NCBI RefSeq assembly: GCF_003261635.1
Contig: NZ_QFXK01000035.1
Location: forward strand, 124,001-188,000
Direction of reading: 5' to 3'
Length of the DNA: 64,000 nt
From: Kribbella monticola
GTDB taxonomy: Bacteria > Actinomycetota > Actinomycetes > Propionibacteriales > Kribbellaceae
Below are positions 1 to 7,439 of the stretch, piece after piece. A model generated the notes under the pieces. That model saw nothing but the letters and a program-made list of their open reading frames with translations, did not search any database and was not told the origin of the DNA. The translations under genes and the position numbers were made by a program. Positions within the stretch are counted from its first letter, which is position 1, and each line of letters begins with the position of its first letter.

Positions 1-45
1 GTCAGCTTTCCGGGGTGCGACCCGCGCTGGGCCTGCGGGCCAAGG

Positions 46-51
46 TAATTT
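46..51 (+). promoter_or_regulatory. -10 box for leaderless MOSC gene
   Basis: TAATTT is followed by exactly six bases and then the GTG start at 58. In actinobacteria a TANNNT box placed this way puts the transcription start on the first base of the start codon. There is no Shine-Dalgarno between box and start, which fits a leaderless transcript. Prediction only. Confidence 0.45.
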
Positions 52-57
52 TGCGGG

Positions 58-915
58 GTGTCCACAGCCAAGGTTGCCGCGCTGAACTACTACCCGGTGA
101 AGGGTCTGGCCGGGGTATCGGTCGAGGAGGCCGAGGTGACGCCGACCGGTCTCCTGCACGACCGCAGCTTCATGCTCGTCGACCCCGAAGGCACCTTCCT
201 CAGCCAGCGAACCGTTCCCGCGATGGCGCCGCTGAAGGTGCAGGTCCTCGGCGACTCCCTGCGGCTGTCCGCCGACGGCGCCGACGATCTCGAAGTACCG
301 ATCCAGTACGACGGTAAGCGGCGCGACGTGAGCCTGTTCAACAAGTGGTTCGGGGCTGGTGTGGTCCAGGACCCGGCGGCGGCCGAGTGGTTCTCCGAGC
401 GTCTCGGACGTCCCGCGGCTCTGGTCCGCGTGACGCCCGAGCACGACCGTCCCGGTTGGGGCGTGCACAAGGGCCAGACCGGCTTCGGCGACGCGCACGC
501 GCTGCTGATCACGTCGTTGTCGTCGCTCGACGGGTTGAACGAGCGAATCGTGGAGCGCGGCGGCACCCCGATCCCGATGAACCGCTTCCGCCCGAACCTC
601 GTCATCTCGGGCTGGGACGAGTGGCACACCGAGGACCGCGTACTGCGTGCTTCGGCCGGCGAGGTCGACTTCGGGTACGCCGCCCGCGCGATCCGGTGCG
701 CCGTGCCGACCGTCGACCAGGCGACCGGCCGCAAGAGCGGACCCGAGCCGACGCGCACGCTCGCGACGTACCGGCGGCAACCCGACTACGGCGGCGGCGT
801 GAGCTTCGGAATGAAGGCGGCCGTGCTCAAGCCCGGCGTCGTCCGGGTCGGCGATGAGATCTTGGTACACGATTGGTTGCCGGAAGGCCCTGATCCCGCG
901 CCGCTGGCTCGATAG
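58..915 (+). CDS. MOSC domain-containing protein
   Basis: A 285-residue protein with an N-terminal MOSC beta-barrel domain (about residues 5-120; it opens with the typical YYPVKGLAG segment and has LLHDRSFMLVD) and a C-terminal MOSC domain. The conserved cysteine of the family is Cys214, in AIRCAVPTVDQATG, the position that binds molybdenum cofactor sulfur in mARC/YiiM-type proteins. Length and architecture match YcbX/mARC-like proteins, which reduce N-hydroxylated bases, but the substrate cannot be read from sequence. I chose the GTG start at 58 because a TAATTT box lies six bases upstream. The stop TAG overlaps a possible -10 box of the next gene. Cytoplasmic; no signal peptide. Confidence 0.88.
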   Translation: MSTAKVAALNYYPVKGLAGVSVEEAEVTPTGLLHDRSFMLVDPEGTFLSQRTVPAMAPLKVQVLGDSLRLSADGADDLEVPIQYDGKRRDVSLFNKWFGAGVVQDPAAAEWFSERLGRPAALVRVTPEHDRPGWGVHKGQTGFGDAHALLITSLSSLDGLNERIVERGGTPIPMNRFRPNLVISGWDEWHTEDRVLRASAGEVDFGYAARAIRCAVPTVDQATGRKSGPEPTRTLATYRRQPDYGGGVSFGMKAAVLKPGVVRVGDEILVHDWLPEGPDPAPLAR

Positions 916-920
916 CCTGC

Positions 921-942
921 GACTCCACCGACCTGTGGAGTC
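921..942 (+). promoter_or_regulatory. Hairpin occluding the M1 peptidase ribosome-binding site
   Basis: GACTCCAC, a six-base loop and GTGGAGTC form a perfect 8-bp stem. The right arm contains the GGAG Shine-Dalgarno for the ATG at 946. A TAGCCT box at 913-918 predicts a start near 925, which would leave out the outer half of the left arm, so only read-through RNA from the MOSC gene would form the full hairpin. The structure is seen; the regulatory role is inferred. Confidence 0.5.
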
Positions 943-945
943 GCC

Positions 946-2232
946 ATGCGCCGGATCGTTCTGCTGGTAGCCCTTTCCTTGCTCTTGGCCCCTATCTCTC
1001 CTGCTGTTGCTGTCAGCAACGATGGACCCCGGTACGACGTACGCCTCGGCGCCGACGCCAGTGGGGTGACCTGGACAGGGCGGGAGCGGGTGACCTTCAC
1101 GAACACGTCGGCGGGCACGCTGTCCGAGGTCTACCTACGTTTGTGGGGCAACGCATGGGACGGCTGCAACTCGTCACCGGTGCGGGTGAGCCACTTCGCG
1201 GGCGGGACGCCTGGTACTGCGTCCGTCGCGTGCACCGCCTTGCCGGTGGCTCTCACCCAACCAGTTGCTCCAGGCAAGCAGATCTCCATCGCCTTCGACC
1301 TCAGCATCACCGCGCCCGATCGGGCTGAGAAGTTCGGCCGGTCGGGCGACTACAGCTTCTTCGGCAATGCTCTGCCGGTGCTGGCGATTCACGACCAGGC
1401 CGGCTGGCACCTCGAACCGGATGTCGGCATCGGTGAGAGCTACTACGCGGCCGCCGCCGACTTCGCCGTACGACTGGATCATCCCGCCGCTGTGCAGGTT
1501 CCCGCGACCGGGACGGAATCGGGCGGTGTGATCACCGCCAAGCAGGTGCGCGACTTCGCTTGGGCCGCCGGGCCGTTCGAGCACTCGGAGGTGACCTCGC
1601 CCGGTGGCGTGAAGGTCCGCACCTGGTGGACCTCGGTGGTGACGGCGGGCGCCGTCGCCACTGCGCGAACCGGAGCAGTCGCCGCGGTCGACGATTTCGG
1701 CCGCCGCTTCGGGACCTACCCCTACGGCGAACTCGACCTCGTGCTCAACGACAAGTGGGCCGCCTTCAGCGGGATGGAGTACCCGGGCTTCGTGCTGCTC
1801 GTCGCCCCGCCGTACGGCGAAAGCGCCGCCGTCCACGAGGTGGCGCACCAGTGGTGGTACGGCATCGTCGGGAACAACGAGTACGCGGATCCCTGGCTGG
1901 ACGAGTCGTTCGCGACCTACTCCGCCGACCTCTTCGCCGGCGACGCGAAGCCGGGTTGCTGGCCGGGCTCCGTCGTGACCTCGATCACCAACTCGATGGC
2001 CTACTGGAAAGCCCACCCGACCAGCTACGGCACCTACGTCTACACCTACGGCGCCTGCATGCTCCACGACCTCGACCGCCTGATCGGCGGCCCGGCCATG
2101 GCCACCCTGCTGAAGACCTACGCCCTCACCCACTGGTACGGCATCGCCACCCCGGCAGCCTTCAAGCAGGCCGCCCAATCCGCAACAGCGATCGACCTGA
2201 CTTCCTTCTGGAGCGGTCACAGCATCGGCTAG
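946..2232 (+). CDS. Secreted M1-family zinc metallopeptidase
   Basis: A 428-residue gluzincin aminopeptidase-like protein. A signal peptide (MRRIVLLVALSLLLAPISPAVA) predicts export. The zinc site is complete: HEVAH at residues 297-301 with the third ligand Glu320 in WLDES, at the usual 18-residue spacing. The GMEYP segment upstream replaces the classical GAMEN exopeptidase loop, as in many short actinobacterial M1 proteins. At 428 residues it is about half the length of PepN: it keeps the beta-saddle and thermolysin-like domains and lacks the C-terminal helical domain. The start is fixed by GGAG six bases upstream. It ends convergently with the following metallo-hydrolase, sharing the four bases CTAG. 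Probable role: extracellular peptide hydrolysis. Confidence 0.92.
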   Translation: MRRIVLLVALSLLLAPISPAVAVSNDGPRYDVRLGADASGVTWTGRERVTFTNTSAGTLSEVYLRLWGNAWDGCNSSPVRVSHFAGGTPGTASVACTALPVALTQPVAPGKQISIAFDLSITAPDRAEKFGRSGDYSFFGNALPVLAIHDQAGWHLEPDVGIGESYYAAAADFAVRLDHPAAVQVPATGTESGGVITAKQVRDFAWAAGPFEHSEVTSPGGVKVRTWWTSVVTAGAVATARTGAVAAVDDFGRRFGTYPYGELDLVLNDKWAAFSGMEYPGFVLLVAPPYGESAAVHEVAHQWWYGIVGNNEYADPWLDESFATYSADLFAGDAKPGCWPGSVVTSITNSMAYWKAHPTSYGTYVYTYGACMLHDLDRLIGGPAMATLLKTYALTHWYGIATPAAFKQAAQSATAIDLTSFWSGHSIG

Positions 2233-3017
2233 AGGTCCATCGCGATGCCTGCGGTGGGGAGGCGGAGGCGGTCGGCCAGGTTGGCGGTGGTGAAGGTTTT
2301 GGCGAGGTGGGTGGGGCCTTCGCTGAAGTGGGCCCAACCTTCGGTGTGGACGGGGACGATGACGGCTGGGTTCAGGAGCCGGGCTGCTTCGACTGCGGCT
2401 TCCGAGGTGAGGGTGAGTGGGGCACCGTCCAGGAGGGGAGTGCGGGCGGCGCCGGCGAACAGTACTGCGACGTCCACCGAGCCGGCCTTGACGCCGGGGA
2501 TGGTGCCCGCGGCGAGGCGGGTGACGAGTTCGTCGACCAGGTCGACCGACGCGTTGTCGCCGGAGACGTAGACGGTCGGCAGGTCGTCGCCGGTGAGCAG
2601 GAAGCCGGTGACGATACCGGTCACCGGCTCGCAGCCCTCCGGGCCGTGGCGAGCGGGGAGGCCGGTCACCGTGAGGACACCACCGTCCGGGCGGGCGAGG
2701 TCGATCGATGCCCAGTTCTCCAGGCCGTGTACGCCGGGAACCCGCTCGGCGGCGGCCGTCGTCGACAACACCTTGGGCACGCTCGACAGCAGTTCCCGGC
2801 CGGACTCGTCCAGGTTGTCCTTGTGCTGGTCGTGCGACAGCAGAACGGCATCGATCGGCCCGAGCTCCGCGATCTCCAGCGCGCGGCCGGTCAGCTTGGT
2901 CATCACGCGCCCGGGCAGGTGGTACTCGCGGGGCTGGTCGAACGCGGGGTCGGTCAGCAGAGAGAGGCCGCCGATGGTGAGCAGGGCGGTCGGTCCGCCG
3001 ATGTGAGTGAGCAACAT
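2229..3017 (-). CDS. MBL-fold metallo-hydrolase (UlaG-like)
   Basis: A 262-residue metallo-beta-lactamase-fold protein. It starts with THIGGPTALLTIGGLSLLTDP, typical of the UlaG/YcbL-like lactonase branch, and carries the metal motif LSHDQHKDNLD near residue 78, with further metal-site segments RHGPEG, VSGDN and VPVHTEGW later in the chain. I chose the ATG at 3017, not an upstream start, because GAAGGA lies seven bases before it. Substrate unknown; relatives hydrolyse lactones or phosphodiester-like bonds. It is divergent from the GlxA-type regulator with 70 bases between starts, so that regulator may control it. Its 3' end overlaps the M1 peptidase stop codon. No signal peptide. Confidence 0.88.
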   Translation of the reverse strand: MLLTHIGGPTALLTIGGLSLLTDPAFDQPREYHLPGRVMTKLTGRALEIAELGPIDAVLLSHDQHKDNLDESGRELLSSVPKVLSTTAAAERVPGVHGLENWASIDLARPDGGVLTVTGLPARHGPEGCEPVTGIVTGFLLTGDDLPTVYVSGDNASVDLVDELVTRLAAGTIPGVKAGSVDVAVLFAGAARTPLLDGAPLTLTSEAAVEAARLLNPAVIVPVHTEGWAHFSEGPTHLAKTFTTANLADRLRLPTAGIAMDL

Positions 3018-3075
3018 GTCTTCATCCTTCAGCTTCGAAACCCTCCTGACCATTGGCCCGGAGGACATACTTGCT

Positions 3076-3081
3076 TAAGAT
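3076..3081 (+). promoter_or_regulatory. -10 box for leaderless GlxA-type regulator
   Basis: TAAGAT lies exactly six bases before the ATG at 3088. A possible -35, TTGGCC, sits at 3053-3058 with a 17-base spacer. No Shine-Dalgarno is present, so the transcript probably begins at the start codon. Confidence 0.55.
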
Positions 3082-3087
3082 CGGGCC

Positions 3088-4152
3088 ATGCGTTCGGTAG
3101 CGGTCCTCGCGTACGACGGGATGAGCCCGTTCCATCTGTCCGTGCCCTGCCTGGTGCTCGGCGACCGCCTCGGCGGCGAGCGGCAGTACGACGTACAGGT
3201 CTGTGCCGAGAAGCCCGGGCGCCTCGGCACCAACGCCGGATTCGACCTGCACGTCGAGCAGGGTCTCGCCGCGATGGACGACGCGGACGTGGTGATCCTG
3301 CCGAGCTGGGATCCGGACCTGGAGCCGTCCGATGCCCTGATCGAGGCGATCCGGGCGGCACACGCGCGGGGCGCGACCGTAGTCGGCCTGTGCATCGGGG
3401 CGTTCCTGGTCGCGGCGAGCGGGATCGCCGACGGGCGGGAAGTGGTGACGCACTGGCGATGGGCCGACCAACTGGCCGCGCGGTACCCCGGGATCGACGT
3501 ACGCGCCGACGTGCTCTGGTCGGACCTGGGCGACCTGCTCACCTCGGCCGGTACGGCGGCTTCGCTCGACTGTTGCCTTCACCTGGTCCGGACCCATCAC
3601 GGCCTCGAACTGGCGGAGCGGCTGGCCCGGACGATCGTGGTGGCGCCGTACCGGAGTGGGTCACAGGCGCAGTACATCCCGGCCCCGATGCCCTCCGATC
3701 CGGCCGACGACGTGATCGAACGAGCGATGGTGTGGGCCCGGTCCCGGCTCGACCAGCCGGTCTCCCTGGACGAGTGGGCGGCCGCGGTCGCGCTGTCACG
3801 GCGTACGTTCACCCGGCAGTTCCGGGCCAGGACGGGTAGCAGTGGACAGGCCTGGTTGCTGCGGCAACGGCTGGACCGCGCGCGGCTGCTGCTGGAGACC
3901 ACGGACCACCCGGTCGAGCGGGTCGCGGCCGAGAGCGGCTTCGGCAGCAGCGCGGCGCTCCGGCATCACTTCCACCTGGTCTTCGGTACGACGCCGCAAC
4001 GGCATCGCCAGGAGTTCGCGACGCCCAGGGACGGGCGAGGACTGCTCGGATCAGAGCAGCAGCAGGAGCGTGTAGAGCGCCGGGGCCGCGAAGGTGACCA
4101 GCAGGATCCAGGCCATCATCTTATGGCCGGGCTTGGCGCCGTCCAGCGATGA
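3088..4152 (+). CDS. GlxA-family regulator (DJ-1/PfpI plus AraC HTH)
   Basis: A 354-residue transcription factor. Residues 1-175 form a DJ-1/PfpI-type amidotransferase-like sensor domain, with the nucleophile-elbow cysteine in VVGLCIGAFLVA. Residues about 215-315 hold two AraC-type helix-turn-helix motifs (LDEWAAAVALSRRTFTRQF and VERVAAESGFGSSAALRHHF). Such proteins sense small metabolites and control amine, amino-acid or stress genes. Family members usually end near residue 320; here about 35 hydrophilic residues follow the HTH, and that tail runs antisense through the next gene for 102 bases, suggesting loss of an original stop. It is divergent from the UlaG-like hydrolase, its most likely target. 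Confidence 0.9.
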   Translation: MRSVAVLAYDGMSPFHLSVPCLVLGDRLGGERQYDVQVCAEKPGRLGTNAGFDLHVEQGLAAMDDADVVILPSWDPDLEPSDALIEAIRAAHARGATVVGLCIGAFLVAASGIADGREVVTHWRWADQLAARYPGIDVRADVLWSDLGDLLTSAGTAASLDCCLHLVRTHHGLELAERLARTIVVAPYRSGSQAQYIPAPMPSDPADDVIERAMVWARSRLDQPVSLDEWAAAVALSRRTFTRQFRARTGSSGQAWLLRQRLDRARLLLETTDHPVERVAAESGFGSSAALRHHFHLVFGTTPQRHRQEFATPRDGRGLLGSEQQQERVERRGREGDQQDPGHHLMAGLGAVQR

Positions 4153-4347
4153 GGCGAAATGGACCACCGCGCCCTCTTCGGTATGGCGGCTGAGGCCGAT
4201 CCGGCGGGCGTCCTCGGGTCGCCGGTCGGGACGTTCGTCCGCCAGGGCGTCGGGTGGGATGCCGTAGAGCGCAGGCCGGGCCGCATCGAGGTCGTCACGC
4301 TCGCCGTACATCCGGCCTCCCGCCAAGGTGGATGGAACTTCCTCCAT
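4051..4347 (-). CDS. Small C-tail-anchored membrane protein, unknown
   Basis: A protein of about 98 residues not assigned to a known family. The hydrophilic N-terminal two thirds are rich in Asp, Arg and Pro (PDALADERPDRRPEDARR); residues about 78-98 form one strongly hydrophobic helix (MMAWILLVTFAAPALYTLLLLL-like), so it is probably anchored by its C-terminus. The hydrophobic tail, and its natural stop opposite the unusual extension of the GlxA-type gene, argue that it is real. The ATG at 4347 is used; a GTG at 4365 would add six residues and neither has a strong Shine-Dalgarno. Function unknown. Confidence 0.55.
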   Translation of the reverse strand: MEEVPSTLAGGRMYGERDDLDAARPALYGIPPDALADERPDRRPEDARRIGLSRHTEEGAVVHFASSLDGAKPGHKMMAWILLVTFAAPALYTLLLLL

Positions 4348-4412
4348 GGTCGCACCAAACACCACCCCAGCGGCCCGACGCCGCCGAGCCGCTGTACTGA
4401 GTAGTCGAGCCG

Positions 4413-5270
4413 CTACCGGAAGTCAGCCACCCAGGCCACCCTGGTGTGGTAGCTGCAGAACAAATTCAGAAGGCCGCCGCAGGTCCTGTACCTGGCCGTG
4501 TCGCGGCCGACACCGAGCTCCCGCAGGCCGCAGTTGAGCACCGTGCCTGAGCTGTTGTTCTTCAGCCGATCGAACGCTGCCTGCGCGGACATGTCGTCGC
4601 CACCGGCCGACGCCTTGGACTGTTCGGTCGAGGAGACGTCGCCGCTGTCGGCCCGATCGCCGGCCTCGTTGCGGGCGCCGCCGGTGAGATCGCTGTCGCG
4701 GCCCAGCGGCGCGCAGCCGTTCTGCACCCGCGCGTCGTCGATCAGCGAGAACAACTGCTGCTCGTCGGCGCTCATGCTGCCGTCGTCGGTCGGTGGCTGA
4801 GTCGTCGGCGGCTTGCTGGGCACCGGCGTCGGCGTGGTGCTGTGCGAGTCCCCGCCGCGGGTCGGCTCGACCGGCGGTGTGCTCGTCTGGTCGCCCGGAC
4901 CGTCCGTCGGCACGGTCGTCGGACGACTTGAGGGCGTCCTCGTCGGGTCGTCGCCAGGAGTCGGTGTGGCGGACGGCGTACGGGTCGGCTTGGTCGGCGT
5001 GACGCGTGGAGTCGGCGTACTGGTCGACGGTGTGTCGCTCGTCTGCACCACCGGCTCGTTGGAGGCGGTGATGTAGGTGTCGTCGTCCCTGGTGACGTAG
5101 GGGATCGAGGCGTCGGCCTGGTCCGACTGCGGTTCGTGCAGGAGGATCCAGGAGATCGGGGTGATGACCAGGATGACGGTGCCGATCGCGACCAGCGTCC
5201 GCTTCAGCCTGGACGGAGTTTCAGCGGCTCGACGGCCGCGCCGGGCTCGTGTGGCACCGGGTGCTGACAT
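4413..5270 (-). CDS. CAP-domain-like secreted protein, degenerate
   Basis: 285 residues: a cytoplasmic Arg-rich stretch, a transmembrane or signal-anchor helix at about 24-44, a long Thr/Pro/Ser linker (about 75-165) and a C-terminal CAP-like domain (from about 170; SADEQQLFSLIDDARVQNGCAPL). The N-terminal helix of the CAP fold is recognisable, but the His and Glu residues of intact CAP domains are missing: where the two neighbours have H-x-x-D-M and GENIA, this protein has NEAGDRADSGD and GGDDMSAQ. The Cys in NGCAPL and in the C-terminal NCG segment are kept, with extra Cys near the end. It is the last of three co-oriented paralogues and probably a diverged copy with altered function. Confidence 0.78.
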   Translation of the reverse strand: MSAPGATRARRGRRAAETPSRLKRTLVAIGTVILVITPISWILLHEPQSDQADASIPYVTRDDDTYITASNEPVVQTSDTPSTSTPTPRVTPTKPTRTPSATPTPGDDPTRTPSSRPTTVPTDGPGDQTSTPPVEPTRGGDSHSTTPTPVPSKPPTTQPPTDDGSMSADEQQLFSLIDDARVQNGCAPLGRDSDLTGGARNEAGDRADSGDVSSTEQSKASAGGDDMSAQAAFDRLKNNSSGTVLNCGLRELGVGRDTARYRTCGGLLNLFCSYHTRVAWVADFR

Positions 5271-5316
5271 TGCTTGGTGTTCCCTTCACGGTCGCCGTCC
5301 CCCTCTGGCGTTGAGG

Positions 5317-6252
5317 TCAGTTCCGGCCGAAGTCCTGGACCCAGCTGCCCGGTCCCCACTCGGACTTCACCTGGCCAGGGTCGTACCCGATGCCGATCTT
5401 GTTGAACCTGCAGTTGAGGATGTTCGCGCGGTGCCCGTCGCTGTTCATCCAGGCGTTGAAAACCCTCTGCGCGGTGCTGTAGCCGGCGGCGATGTTCTCG
5501 CCCCAGCCCGAGCCGTGCCAGCCGGCGGCGGCCATCCGGTCGCCCGGGTCCTGCCCGTCCGGGTTCGTGTGATCCATGTAGTGGCGGCGGACCATGTCCG
5601 AGGCGTGCTTGCCGGCTGCCTCGACCAGGCTGTCGTCCAGCGACAACGGGCCACAGCCCTGGTTGCGCCGGGCCGCGTTGGTGAGGTCGAGGACCTCGCG
5701 CTCCTCGGCGCTGGTGCCGCCACCACCGGACGGCGGAGGCGGTGGGTCGTCCGGGGTCTGCGTGGCGGTGACCGTCTTCGTCGGCGTGCCGGTCGTCTTC
5801 GGCGGTTTCGGCTTGCCTTCGATCGTCCGCGGCGCCTTCGGCGTGACGGTCACCGTGGTGACCTCACCGGGGGTCGAGGCCGGCCCGCTCGAGGGGGTGG
5901 TGCCGGCGGTCGACTCGGCCGACCCGAGCTGCGGCGTACCGGACGGAGTGATCGTGGTGGTGACGCCGTTCGGCAGGGTCGCCGTGACGGTGACCTGCTT
6001 GCCCGGCAACTTGGCGGCGATGGTGCTGGTGTCGTCGACAGCGGCCGGGCCGGAGTCGTCCTGGGAGATGTTCAGCACCTTGGTGTCGTCCGTGGCGACA
6101 GCGGAGCCGTCGTGCGCGGTGACCAGCCAGACCACCGGGCCGATGGCCAGCAGAACCGACAATGCGCTGACGATCGGGCCGAGCAGGCCTCGTCGCTTCT
6201 TCGGCGCGGCTCGTCTACCGCGGTGTCGCCCAGGGGTTGGCGATTCCGTCAT
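5317..6252 (-). CDS. CAP-domain secreted protein (SCP/PR-1 family)
   Basis: 311 residues. A basic N-terminus (RRAAPKKRRG) precedes one membrane helix at about 25-45, then a Thr/Pro/Val-rich linker to about 180 and a complete CAP domain from about 183 to 311. The domain has the family residues: LTNAARRNQGCGPL, H in KHASDM, GWGENIA with its Glu, and the closing GHRANILN and GSWVQDFG motifs. CAP proteins in actinobacteria are exported and thought to act at the cell surface; no enzymatic activity is established for this group. The ATG at 6252 has a weak Shine-Dalgarno. Its nearest relative is the CAP gene immediately upstream, indicating tandem duplication. Confidence 0.9.
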   Translation of the reverse strand: MTESPTPGRHRGRRAAPKKRRGLLGPIVSALSVLLAIGPVVWLVTAHDGSAVATDDTKVLNISQDDSGPAAVDDTSTIAAKLPGKQVTVTATLPNGVTTTITPSGTPQLGSAESTAGTTPSSGPASTPGEVTTVTVTPKAPRTIEGKPKPPKTTGTPTKTVTATQTPDDPPPPPSGGGGTSAEEREVLDLTNAARRNQGCGPLSLDDSLVEAAGKHASDMVRRHYMDHTNPDGQDPGDRMAAAGWHGSGWGENIAAGYSTAQRVFNAWMNSDGHRANILNCRFNKIGIGYDPGQVKSEWGPGSWVQDFGRN

Positions 6253-6430
6253 GGGTGGGCGAATCCTCTTCAGTTCGTCGTACCGGAAGTCCGTCGTTCC
6301 CCGTCGTTCGTTGCCAGGCCCCCCTGGTTACCGAACAGTGACCCTAACCGATGCGTGAGGTCACCGTTACGGGTCGGTAAGGCGTCTTAACGATCACCGA
6401 AGGTTGCCCCTGGAAACGTGCCGCGACCGG

Positions 6431-7309
6431 TCAGCCGCCGAAGTCCTGGACCCAGCTTCCGTTGCCCCATTCGGGTTTGACCTGGCCGCTGTCGTAGCCG
6501 ATGCCGATCATCGTGTAGGAGCAGTTGAGGATGTTGCGGCGGTGTCCCTCGCTGTGCATCCAGCCGTCCACCACGGCCGCGGCGCTGCTGTACCCGACGG
6601 CGATGTTCTCCGCCATCGCACCACCGGTGAACCCGGCCGCCTTCATCCGGTCGAACGGGCTGCGGCCGTCCTGGCTGTTGTGGTCGAAGAAGTGGTGCAC
6701 GACCATGTCGGTCGCGTGCAGGTCGGCCGCACGGGTCAGCGCGCTGTTCGTCCGCAGCGGTCCGCAACCGGCCTTCGCCCGCTCGTTGTTCGTGAGCGCC
6801 AGAACCTGCGCCTCCTTCGAACCACTCGGCGCGGGCGGCTGCGTCGTCGGCTTGGTCGTGGGCTTCGTGGTCGGCTTGGTCGTGTGGCTGGTCCCTGGCG
6901 ACGTCGTTGTCGGCGTCGGCCGGGGCGTCCTGGTGGCGTGCCGGCTCGGTGCCGTCGTCGACCGCGTCGGTGTGGGAGTCGCGCTGGGGGTCTTGCTCGG
7001 CGTCTTCGACGGGGTCGGAGTGGCCTGAGGAGGCGTCGGTGTCGCGTCGTCGGTCGGGGGAGTGCTCACCTCGTCGGTCACCACCGACGTCAGCGGATCG
7101 TGCTGCCCGGTCGCGACCGCGTCCTTGCCGTCACGCGTCACGTACCAGCCGCCGGCGGCGACCAGACTCAGTACCGCCAGAGCTCCGACGATCGGCCCGG
7201 CCACACCGCGCTTGCGTCGACGGTGACCTCTCGGTTCCTCGTTGCTGTAGTCGTCGGGCCCGTTCTCCGAAGGAAAGAAGGGGTTCTGGCCGTTGGGCGG
7301 GTTCGTCAC
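6431..7309 (-). CDS. CAP-domain secreted protein (SCP/PR-1 family)
   Basis: 292 residues with the same plan as its downstream neighbour: an Arg/Lys-rich cytoplasmic start (GHRRRKRG), membrane helix at about 37-57, a Thr/Pro/Ser linker that includes repeated KPTTKPTT units, and a CAP domain from about 165 to the end. Key residues are intact (LTNNERAKAGCGPL, H in LHATDM, MAENIA, GHRRNILN, GSWVQDFG). The linker looks built for spanning cell wall and may be O-glycosylated, which is inference. It starts at GTG 7309, seven bases after a TACGGT box and without a Shine-Dalgarno, so it is probably leaderless. It heads the three-gene CAP run. Confidence 0.9.
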   Translation of the reverse strand: MTNPPNGQNPFFPSENGPDDYSNEEPRGHRRRKRGVAGPIVGALAVLSLVAAGGWYVTRDGKDAVATGQHDPLTSVVTDEVSTPPTDDATPTPPQATPTPSKTPSKTPSATPTPTRSTTAPSRHATRTPRPTPTTTSPGTSHTTKPTTKPTTKPTTQPPAPSGSKEAQVLALTNNERAKAGCGPLRTNSALTRAADLHATDMVVHHFFDHNSQDGRSPFDRMKAAGFTGGAMAENIAVGYSSAAAVVDGWMHSEGHRRNILNCSYTMIGIGYDSGQVKPEWGNGSWVQDFGG

Positions 7310-7316
7310 GCGAGGG

Positions 7317-7322
7317 ACCGTA
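7317..7322 (-). promoter_or_regulatory. -10 box for leaderless CAP gene
   Basis: On the minus strand TACGGT is followed by seven bases and the GTG start at 7309, with no Shine-Dalgarno between. It would drive the three CAP genes; the 178-base gap at 6253-6430 may carry a second promoter. Confidence 0.5.
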
Positions 7323-7439
7323 GCGGATCCCGTCGCCGACCACGAGACTTCGTGAGCTACCTGACCCCCGCATTGACGAAGCTTTGACGTACGGCGTCGG
7401 CGCGTACCGCGCTAGCCCACAACGCAAGGAGGAGACCGA

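Noticed and set aside
1560-3839. 759-codon open frame crossing three genes
   Set aside because: It overlaps the M1 peptidase, metallo-hydrolase and regulator in other frames, and its translation is an Arg/Gly-rich string without motifs.
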